Under the pieces are notes generated by a model. The model was given only the letters and a program-made list of their open reading frames with translations. It did not search any database and was not told where the DNA came from. Shown piece by piece: positions 14,594 through 20,326 of a stretch of DNA of 20,326 nt (position 1 is the stretch's first letter; every line of letters begins with the position of its first letter). Source of the DNA: an uncultured Collinsella sp. (GTDB taxonomy: Bacteria > Actinomycetota > Coriobacteriia > Coriobacteriales > Coriobacteriaceae); the NCBI GenBank assembly GCA_902464035.1, contig CABQHT010000036.1, forward strand, positions 1 through 20,326. The letters are read 5' to 3'. The translations under genes and the position numbers were made by a program.

Positions 14594-17500
14594 TTAGTTG
14601 ATACGGATCTCGTCGTTTGCAGCGAGCGCCTGCATAAGGCGGGAGCGCAGGTCGTCCACGTAGCGCTCCACGTCCTCTACGGACAAGAGACGACTCGGCT
14701 TGACCAGATCGGCGCGGCGCACAGTCTTGATCTTGCGCTGGGGCTTGGGCGCGGGCACGGGAGCAGACGATGCGGCGCCCTTGTTGGAGACCTTCTTGAC
14801 CACCTCACCCGTACTCATGACCTCGGTGGTGCGGCGCTCGTTGTCCATACGCACGCGGGCCTCATCCACAGCGTCGTACATCTCGTTGGCCGCCGCACTG
14901 AGCCAGTCGCCCCAGTTAGTTGCAACAACGCTCAGTTCGTTGAGACTTTGAGCGCTGTGGGCACGGTTTTTGAACGACTCGTATTTGGTGCCGGCGTCTG
15001 CTATGGCATCCTTGGCCTGATTGACAAAGCCCTTTTGACTCTCGGCCTGCGCCCGCAGGTCTTGCAGATCGCTCTCGATGCGACACAAAAACTCATTGCG
15101 GCGGATGCCCAGCAGCTTTTTCATGTCATCCTCGACGGGATCCATAAGCGGCTGCAGGTCTTTAATACGGCCGTAGGGCTTGGGATCTTTGAGGATCTCG
15201 CGCACCTTTGCCACGTTCTCCACCGCGCTGGGAATGTCATCGGAGGCATACTCGATACCCTCGGTGCGGTTCAAGAAATCCCTGGCGTGGTCAAACGCTG
15301 TTCGCTGATTGGACTCGAAGAACTCAACCACCTTGTCAAAGTCTTCCTTGGCATCGAGCAAGCGCTCCTCATGCTTGGTGAACGTGGTCAAGAACGCCTC
15401 GGCCTCGTTCTGGTCCTTAAGGACGTCGGCCACCTCCGAGCGCATCTTCTCGCACTCGTCCTCACCGGGATACGGGTAGGCCGGCTTGATACCCGTGTAG
15501 TAGTCGCGTGCTATGGCGAGGCACGCCTCGCGCAAGCCCTCAAGGCGCTCTTTGAGCTCGGCCACGAGCTTATCCTCGTTGGAGGGCACGGTCTTGAGAT
15601 CAAACAGGTCACACATGAGTTCGCCCGCGGCGCGTAGCAACCGGTCGCTCATGCGCATGCGCAAGCGCACCTGGGCCTTATCGGCATCCTTGCGCAGGAG
15701 CGCCACCATGCGGCTATCGTTAGCTTGAACCGTCTGACCGCCAAACAGCACCTGCGCGCGCTGCTCCACCACAAGCTGCGCCACCACATTTGCGATGTCG
15801 ACCTCACGCCAGCCAAAGGGCCTTTGCTGGTACTGGCGCTGGATATCGCCCATAGCGGTATCCAGGTGGCGCTGGTACTGCACTTTGAGGTAGTCCTCGA
15901 CCTCCTTGAGCGCACGCGTGTTACCCGCGTCCATGCCAGCGAGCCCCACTTGAACGTTGCCCGCCAGAGTGGAGCGAATATCGGAATCGCTCGTGACCGG
16001 CGCGCCGATATAGTCGGCCTTATCAAAGACCACATCGCACAGCTGCTCCAGCACTTGCTCAAAAACCTGAGCGGGTTTGGCCGCGCGGACCTCAACCATG
16101 CGGCCGTTGACCGCGCAACGTGCATGGAGCACGGCCTCGCTCAAAAGGGTATCGGCCTCTTTCTCGTTATAGGCCGCCTCGCGCATCTTGGACTCGACGA
16201 TCTGGCGCGTACTCGGCTGAAGCTCCTGGAGATTTCGCGTCTTGGCGTACTTGCGGATCTTGGCGGCGTTGACGAGTGGGGCCCAATAATCCACCTCGTC
16301 GCTCAAGGCCACGATGGCCTTATCCACGGATTTCAATGCCAACTCGGCATCGTCCGAACGGCCCAGATCGCTGGCCATGGTCACCACGGAAAGTTCCATG
16401 CCGCCCATGTTGGATCCATGAATCGAGCCATCCACGTAGCGGTCAAAGGGGAAGTCGTTGGCCCCGCGGTTGAGTTTGCGCGCAGTGTAGATGCTTTCGA
16501 ACAGGCGCTTCTTGATGTACTCAATCACCTTCGTGTTGTCGATCGGGGTGCGTGCGATCTCCTGTGCTATCTCCTGCTCCTCGTCGGTGAGGAAGCTATA
16601 GGTATCGCCCTGGCGTGCCACGTAGTTCTCGCGCTCCAAGCGGGCGAGAGATTCCTTGACGCGGTCCTTAAGGGCGCGCTTGTCCACGTCCAGGCTATCG
16701 ATCATAAGGATGGAGATGTTCTCGACCGTGGCCTTGACGTAGCCGATGTAGCGGATCAAGTACAGGAGCTTAAGCACCCGGACATCGTAGCTCTCAAGAC
16801 CCTCTGCGTTTTCAGCCGCGCGCTCCGCACAGACGACGACCTGAATGATGCCGTGCTCCAAATCCTTGGAGATTGTGTCGAAGAATCGCCAGAACGGCAC
16901 GAGTGCACCGGTCTGGTCATGCTGGATGGCCTGAGCGCTCTCCTGAAACGCGCTCAGCATGGAGCGCTCGCCCGTGGACATGTGCTTGGCCTTAACACCA
17001 TGCTTGCGTACCTCGGTCATCACGTCGGGCAGAAGCTTAAACTGGTAGCCCACAAACGGGTAGCTGGCCACAAAATCCTTGGAGTTGGCGAAGCCGGCAA
17101 GGTCGGAGCGCGAGCCGCCCTCAAAGGTAAAGTTGTTTTTGAGGACGGCGGCGTCTTGCTCGTAGACCTGTGCAAGCATATCGGCCGCCGGCGCGGTCTT
17201 CTCGAGCACACGGCGTTGGATGACCTCGTCCACGCTGGAGCTGGAGAGCGAAAGGCGGGTATTGAAGCGGCCTTGGATCTTTGAAAAGTCGTTGCCCACG
17301 GGCAGGCTCAGGTTGTCGATGGCCTCCTGGCTCGTGACCATCACCCACACGCGGCCACCACAGGCGGCACCCAGCTCCTCGACGATGGTCTGAAGGCTCA
17401 GCATAAGGCTTGGGTCCTGGTCGTTTGTAATAAACTGACCCACCTCGTCGACCATAAAGAGCAAACGGAAGTTGCCGCCGTGAGCCGCTGCCTGAGCGTC

Positions 17501-18256
17501 CACGTAGTCCTTGACCTTTTTGGCAAAGACATCAGGGGCCAAAACCTCGTCCTCAGAACCCTCGAGCCAGTTCCATGCGGCCTTTTCGCTCATGCCGAGC
17601 ACGCTCTGCAGCACCTCGACGACGTCATCCTCAAAGTAGCTGTAGGTATCGCGAGTCTGGAGCCAGGACTCGCCGTTGATGCGCTCAAAGGCCTCGCGGA
17701 ACTCCTGGGTCTTGCCCAGGGAATCGATGTAGCCCTCGAGCTTTGCGAGCTTGAGGTCCTCGCCGTAGAAGCCGCGCGCCTCGTAGAACATGCGCTCAAA
17801 GCCGCGAAGCAGCGCCGTGGGAGCCGTATCACCCTGCTTCCACTGGCCCGCCTTGCTATCGATGTTAAAGAGGATGGCCTGCGTGGGCACCGAGCACGCG
17901 CGCTCCATGGCAGCCGCGACCATGGGGTCGACGATTTTGCCGTCAAAGTAGCGGATGGCGCTCTTGCCGCCGATCTGGCGATTCTCGAGCAGGTAGCTCA
18001 GCATCTTGAGGAAGTGCGATTTACCGGAACCGAAGAAACCACTGATCCACACGCCGATCTTGTCGGTGCGCGCATCGATGGCATCGCCGTAGGCCTTGAA
18101 GAACGTGGCAAAGTGCCTCTGCAACTCGCGCGTCACCACGTACTCGTCAAGCTCCTGGCGGATGGATCCATCTTTTGAATCCTGGACCTTGACCACGCCG
18201 TTGATGGAGCGGTTGATGTCTTTTGCAAAGAGGTCGCGAATGATCGTGTTGTCCAT
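14594..18256 (-). CDS. brxC: BREX-1 P-loop ATPase BrxC (PglY family)
   Basis: This 1,220-aa protein matches BrxC/PglY in size and layout. It begins with NTIIRDLFAKDINRSINGVVK, typical of the family. It then has a Walker A motif, GFFGSGKS (73-80), with HFLKML after it, and a Walker B-like LLFMVDEVGQFI (265-276). A long, mostly helical remainder includes coiled-coil stretches and a basic segment near the C-terminus (KPQRKIKTVRRADL). BrxC is the largest ATPase of the BREX-1 core and is needed for phage exclusion. Its molecular action is not settled. The ATG at 18254-18256 has an AAGGAG site. It lies 78 bases after brxB. The sequence is uniformly GC-rich with no sign of damage. Confidence 0.95.
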   Translation of the reverse strand: MDNTIIRDLFAKDINRSINGVVKVQDSKDGSIRQELDEYVVTRELQRHFATFFKAYGDAIDARTDKIGVWISGFFGSGKSHFLKMLSYLLENRQIGGKSAIRYFDGKIVDPMVAAAMERACSVPTQAILFNIDSKAGQWKQGDTAPTALLRGFERMFYEARGFYGEDLKLAKLEGYIDSLGKTQEFREAFERINGESWLQTRDTYSYFEDDVVEVLQSVLGMSEKAAWNWLEGSEDEVLAPDVFAKKVKDYVDAQAAAHGGNFRLLFMVDEVGQFITNDQDPSLMLSLQTIVEELGAACGGRVWVMVTSQEAIDNLSLPVGNDFSKIQGRFNTRLSLSSSSVDEVIQRRVLEKTAPAADMLAQVYEQDAAVLKNNFTFEGGSRSDLAGFANSKDFVASYPFVGYQFKLLPDVMTEVRKHGVKAKHMSTGERSMLSAFQESAQAIQHDQTGALVPFWRFFDTISKDLEHGIIQVVVCAERAAENAEGLESYDVRVLKLLYLIRYIGYVKATVENISILMIDSLDVDKRALKDRVKESLARLERENYVARQGDTYSFLTDEEQEIAQEIARTPIDNTKVIEYIKKRLFESIYTARKLNRGANDFPFDRYVDGSIHGSNMGGMELSVVTMASDLGRSDDAELALKSVDKAIVALSDEVDYWAPLVNAAKIRKYAKTRNLQELQPSTRQIVESKMREAAYNEKEADTLLSEAVLHARCAVNGRMVEVRAAKPAQVFEQVLEQLCDVVFDKADYIGAPVTSDSDIRSTLAGNVQVGLAGMDAGNTRALKEVEDYLKVQYQRHLDTAMGDIQRQYQQRPFGWREVDIANVVAQLVVEQRAQVLFGGQTVQANDSRMVALLRKDADKAQVRLRMRMSDRLLRAAGELMCDLFDLKTVPSNEDKLVAELKERLEGLREACLAIARDYYTGIKPAYPYPGEDECEKMRSEVADVLKDQNEAEAFLTTFTKHEERLLDAKEDFDKVVEFFESNQRTAFDHARDFLNRTEGIEYASDDIPSAVENVAKVREILKDPKPYGRIKDLQPLMDPVEDDMKKLLGIRRNEFLCRIESDLQDLRAQAESQKGFVNQAKDAIADAGTKYESFKNRAHSAQSLNELSVVATNWGDWLSAAANEMYDAVDEARVRMDNERRTTEVMSTGEVVKKVSNKGAASSAPVPAPKPQRKIKTVRRADLVKPSRLLSVEDVERYVDDLRSRLMQALAANDEIRIN

Positions 18257-18334
18257 GGGTGCTCCTTTGGGTTTGGGAACGTTATGGCAAAGGGTTGTTA
18301 CCGGCGGCAGGGACTTGCCTGCGGGGAGCCGTGC

Positions 18335-19027
18335 TTACGAGATATCGATGGCGCGGTAGTAGTTGTCGGCCGGCAGACGGTTAAAGAGCTGGAAAGAAGA
18401 GCCGTTGAAACTGCCCGGATAGGCGGCGACCACAGGCACCTCATCAAAATCCGCAAGCATGCAGTGGAGAAGCGTGTGCATGCGAAAGAACGGGAAAACC
18501 TCGCCCGCGCCGGTGAGGAGAATGACGTCTCCGGGCGCGAACGGCTCGGTCTGCTCAAGGATGTACGCGGCAACTTTCTCGGGCGAGGCGAACTTGGCCA
18601 CGTCCTCGAGCACGCGCTGGGTACCGCGACGCTCCTCTTGGTGCGGGATAGCCTTGAGGACACGGCGCTTTTCGAGAATTGCCAGCACGGCGTCGTAAAG
18701 GTTCACGACCTTGAGCGTGCACGGAAGCTTGTCGGCCTCGGCATCGCGTGAAAGGGTGTCAAATAATGCACGCGCCTCAAACTCCAGCGCGGGGTCATAG
18801 CAAAAAGTGTGGAAGCCGATCTCATTGCCTATGCCCTTGTTGGCCAAAAAGTCCTCGCTGCACAGGCACTCGCGCAGAAGCTGCGCACGGCGCTCAAATT
18901 CCTGACAGGCGCGCTCGGAGCGGGCATGCGCCGCCACGACGCTCTTGCGGGAATGGATGCCGATATTGGTGGTGAGATCGGTCGCCGGGGTGATAACAGG
19001 GCCGACGGCGCTTTTGACGGGAGCCAC
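18335..19027 (-). CDS. brxB: BREX-1 protein BrxB (DUF1788)
   Basis: This 230-aa protein has the family block FLANKGIGNEIGFHTFCYDPALE near residues 60-82. Further conserved patches follow: LYDAVLAILEKRRVL and the C-terminal GDVILLTGAGEVFPFFRMHTLL, then VPVVAAYPGSFNGSSFQLF. These identify BrxB, a small BREX-1 core component whose exact activity is not settled. I take the GTG at 19025-19027 as start. It lies one base after the brxA stop codon, so translation should be coupled to brxA termination. The real N-terminus could be slightly further in, as the first ~25 residues (MAPVKSAVGPVITPATDL) look unconserved. Confidence 0.92.
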   Translation of the reverse strand: MAPVKSAVGPVITPATDLTTNIGIHSRKSVVAAHARSERACQEFERRAQLLRECLCSEDFLANKGIGNEIGFHTFCYDPALEFEARALFDTLSRDAEADKLPCTLKVVNLYDAVLAILEKRRVLKAIPHQEERRGTQRVLEDVAKFASPEKVAAYILEQTEPFAPGDVILLTGAGEVFPFFRMHTLLHCMLADFDEVPVVAAYPGSFNGSSFQLFNRLPADNYYRAIDIS

Positions 19028-19028
19028 G

Positions 19029-19712
19029 CTACATCACCGCCCTGCCGGTAAGGGCCGCGATAAGCGACTGCTCGCCCAGCTGAACCAAGGCTCGCTCGAC
19101 ATCGGAATCGAGGAAGAGTGGTGACAGGCGCTCGGACTCCGGGCCCTGGCCCTCGCCGATAAGGCCGGCATGGCGGAGCGTCTGGCGGAGCGAGCCCTTA
19201 ATGCGCTTGACCGTGGCCTCAGTCCAGCGGGCCGCGTCCGGATACTCCGTGGTAAAGCGTGTCATAAAGGCGTTGAGGTCAACCGCCGTAAAGGCATAAT
19301 CGAAGTTTTGTAGGCGCTCCCCTACCTCGACGAGCACGAGCTCGCGCACGATATCGTAGCGGCAGATCATGCTGTAGAAGATGGCCTGGTCCGCCTGCGT
19401 GGGAGCGCCGGATGCCATGAGCCTGGTTAGGGATGACGCAGCCTCGACGGCGGTTTTGGGGTCGATGCCGCGCGCGGCGCATACGGCGTCCGTGGGCACC
19501 ATGGCGTCAAGGCGGCGAAGGCACACGGTTGCGCGGTTGGCGACCATGCGCTCCGTGGGATATTGAAAGAGGTTCTCGCTCTTTACGCGTACAATGACCT
19601 GCTCGTCGCTTGCGCCCTGCATACGAAGGGCAGCGACGATGCGCATCTCATGCGGGAGGAATTGCTCGCGGGTGAGCACCCCCCCCCGAACGCTTTTTGT
19701 GGTTACGTCCAC
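19029..19712 (-). CDS. brxA: BREX-1 protein BrxA (DUF1819), with G9 tract near its start
   Basis: This is the first gene of the operon. It encodes the BrxA family, recognised by FLPHEMRIVAAL, then ENLFQYPTERMVANRATVCLRRL and a helical remainder ending TGRAVM. BrxA is a small DNA-binding protein in studied systems and is part of the BREX-1 core. I choose the GTG at 19710-19712 (227 aa, MDVTTKSVRGGVL). GGAG lies eight bases upstream, and BrxA proteins start only ~10-25 residues before this conserved helix. A longer GTG start at 19781 (250 aa) has no ribosome site and would nearly coincide with a candidate -10 element. Codons 9-12 contain nine consecutive G (19679-19687), a likely slippage site (see findings). 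The stop is one base from brxB. Confidence 0.9.
   Translation of the reverse strand: MDVTTKSVRGGVLTREQFLPHEMRIVAALRMQGASDEQVIVRVKSENLFQYPTERMVANRATVCLRRLDAMVPTDAVCAARGIDPKTAVEAASSLTRLMASGAPTQADQAIFYSMICRYDIVRELVLVEVGERLQNFDYAFTAVDLNAFMTRFTTEYPDAARWTEATVKRIKGSLRQTLRHAGLIGEGQGPESERLSPLFLDSDVERALVQLGEQSLIAALTGRAVM
19679..19687 (-). repeat. Homopolymer of nine G in the brxA coding strand
   Basis: Nine consecutive C on the plus strand give nine G in the brxA sense strand, spanning codons for Arg-Gly-Gly-Val eight codons after the chosen start. With eight G the frame reads on to a TAA after roughly 40 codons. With ten G it meets a TGA about 13 codons past the tract. Either change therefore abolishes BrxA. 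I saw no equally long single-base run in the other defence genes. Confidence 0.85.
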
Positions 19713-19790
19713 AGTACACGCTCCAAGGGTGTCAAAGGCTGTCACAAGTGCGCCGCAACCCGGCAGGCAGGCGCGGCGCACATGACAATA

Positions 19791-19833
19791 ATCATACCTG
19801 TTGGTTAAAAAGTTACCACGCCCAGAGTGTCAA
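19791..19833 (-). promoter_or_regulatory. Candidate promoter elements for the BREX operon
   Basis: On the minus strand TATGAT (19796-19791) is a 5-of-6 match to a -10 box, about 75 bases before the chosen brxA start. A perfect -35 hexamer, TTGACA, lies at 19833-19828 but is too far from it (31 bases). The spacing that suits TTGACA points to TTTTAA (19810-19805), which is a poor -10. One of these combinations is probably used; the sequence does not decide. Confidence 0.35.
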
Positions 19834-19979
19834 ATGTTGAGCAACAAAATTTAATCCGGTTAACGGTCATTTTCGCAGCTTAGAAACTTTAACGAGGTCG
19901 CCCCAAATCACACTTGCCAGACAACCGCGCTTACGAATGCAGGCACGCACACGCCCAACGCCACCCTCCGCTATATTCA

Positions 19980-20007
19980 ACATAGAGTTATACACATGCT
20001 TCTATGT
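19980..20007 (+). promoter_or_regulatory. Inverted repeat before the small gene, possible operator
   Basis: ACATAGA (19980-19986) and TCTATGT (20001-20007) are perfect 7-bp arms around 14 bases. They end just before the AAGGAG ribosome site of the 57-aa gene and overlap -10-like sequences (TATATT 19972-19977, TATACA 19989-19994). An autoregulatory operator would suit an antitoxin-like product, but this is inference. Confidence 0.35.
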
Positions 20008-20019
20008 AAGGAGCTTCAT

Positions 20020-20193
20020 ATGTCTGTCGTAAAGTCTATTTCTGATCAGACGCGCGCACTAACTACCATTCAGGAACGCGAAGATCGCATTCAACGTGCC
20101 ATCGCTCGTGGCTACGACGACCTCACCAACGGTCGCGTACGCCCCTGGAAACAAGCAAAGGCCGAGGCGGATCGGATACGAGCCTCGAGATAA
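20020..20193 (+). CDS. Small helical protein, loosely antitoxin-like
   Basis: This encodes 57 residues from ATG 20020, which has AAGGAG six bases upstream. An ATG 24 bases earlier lacks a comparable site. The protein is helical and charged, with REDRIQRAIARGYDDLTNGRVRPWKQ in the middle. The spacing of acidic residues before GR, followed by Pro, recalls the C-terminal helix of some RelB/ParD/Phd-type antitoxins. The resemblance is weak and no toxin gene follows before the window ends, so I leave it as hypothetical. It is divergent from the BREX operon, and a role as a regulator of that operon cannot be excluded. Confidence 0.6.
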   Translation: MSVVKSISDQTRALTTIQEREDRIQRAIARGYDDLTNGRVRPWKQAKAEADRIRASR

Positions 20194-20230
20194 TCCCTCC
20201 CCCATGTAACCATCCTGTAAATCATAGCGG

Positions 20231-20309
20231 CGTAGTCGAGTTTTACCGTGATGCGGTCGCGCCTGGCGCTGCACTGTGCTAAAGTATCCCGAACGTTCAA
20301 ACGACTACG
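20231..20309. repeat. 8-bp inverted repeat in the leader of the next gene
   Basis: CGTAGTCG (20231-20238) is matched in reverse complement by CGACTACG (20302-20309), and the palindrome GAACGTTC sits between them at 20291-20298. A possible extended -10 (TGC-TAAAGT, 20277-20285) falls inside. These may form the promoter/operator or leader structure of the gene that starts at the window end. Confidence 0.25.
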
Positions 20310-20323
20310 AGGGGAACTAGAAG

Positions 20324-20326
20324 ATG
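20324..20326 (+). CDS. Start codon of a downstream gene, cut by window end
   Basis: The window ends with ATG, preceded nine bases upstream by GAGGGG (20309-20314), a reasonable ribosome site. Only the start codon is visible, so the product is unknown. Confidence 0.4.

Larger units (their letters stand above)
19713..20019. other. Divergent intergenic region upstream of brxA
   Basis: The region is AT-richer than the genes and holds the expected control region of the BREX operon (minus) and of the 57-aa gene (plus). Seen in it are TATGAT and TTGACA on the minus strand, a CCG-GTTAA-CGG imperfect palindrome near 19857-19867, and an inverted repeat next to the small gene's ribosome site. No gene was recognised within it. 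Confidence 0.45.

Noticed and set aside
15725..17284. 519-codon plus-strand open frame antisense to brxC
   Set aside because: It is an antisense shadow of brxC. Composition follows from complementing brxC codons and no domain is visible, while brxC carries clear P-loop motifs.
19805..19833. A perfect sigma-70 promoter built on TTGACA for brxA
   Set aside because: The -35 box is perfect, but the sequence at 17-18 bases spacing (TTTTAA/TTTAAC) is a poor -10. The good TATGAT box is 31 bases away. It is kept only as a low-confidence candidate.
1..20326. CRISPR array, tRNA, rRNA or transposase gene
   Set aside because: I found no regularly spaced direct repeats, no cloverleaf-like or rRNA-like stretch, and no transposase or integrase motif in any plausible frame.

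Overview
The window comes from a GC-rich genome. A sampled 60-base line in the methyltransferase gene (14041-14100) has 37 G/C, while a line in the insert downstream of it has only 17. Gene style, gap sizes and protein composition resemble gut Coriobacteriia, with Collinsella or a relative my best guess. That placement is an inference; no rRNA or marker gene is present. No tRNA, rRNA, CRISPR array or recognisable transposase gene was seen.

Left flank (1-3330, chromosomal-looking): the 3' end of a polysaccharide flippase (+), a PPP-type metallophosphoesterase (-), and an NhaP2-type cation/proton antiporter with C-terminal RCK_C/TrkA-C domains (+). A 334-base gap follows (3331-3664). It holds a perfect 16-bp inverted repeat that bounds a 121-bp element.

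Centre and right (3665-19712, all on the minus strand, read right to left): a complete BREX type 1 phage-defence operon in the canonical order brxA, brxB, brxC, pglX, pglZ, brxL, followed by two co-directional genes I do not recognise (450 aa and 63 aa). Known logic of the system: PglX methylates host DNA at a non-palindromic adenine site. BrxA and BrxB are small accessory/DNA-interacting proteins, BrxC is a large P-loop ATPase, PglZ is an alkaline-phosphatase-superfamily protein and BrxL is an AAA+/Lon-like factor. Together they block replication of unmodified phage DNA.

Three departures from a standard BREX-1 locus stand out. (1) pglX is split cleanly. An 825-aa methyltransferase/recognition part stops right after the SFETSWDFKRHPLL motif. 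The family's C-terminal domain is a separate 322-aa gene with its own ribosome binding site, and an unrelated AT-rich 178-aa gene with a predicted membrane segment lies between them. The AT-rich composition begins inside pglX at the conserved KQIPGTPIAYWAS motif, so the target-recognition half and the extra gene look like one imported specificity cassette. (2) The start of brxA, first gene of the operon, carries a run of nine G, placed so that loss or gain of one base stops translation early. This is a candidate ON/OFF phase-variation switch for the whole system. (3) A perfect 12-bp GC-rich hairpin sits between brxC and pglX.

Right edge (19713-20326): an intergenic region with candidate promoters, a 57-aa plus-strand gene that loosely resembles an antitoxin and has no toxin beside it, and the start codon of a further plus-strand gene at the very last bases.
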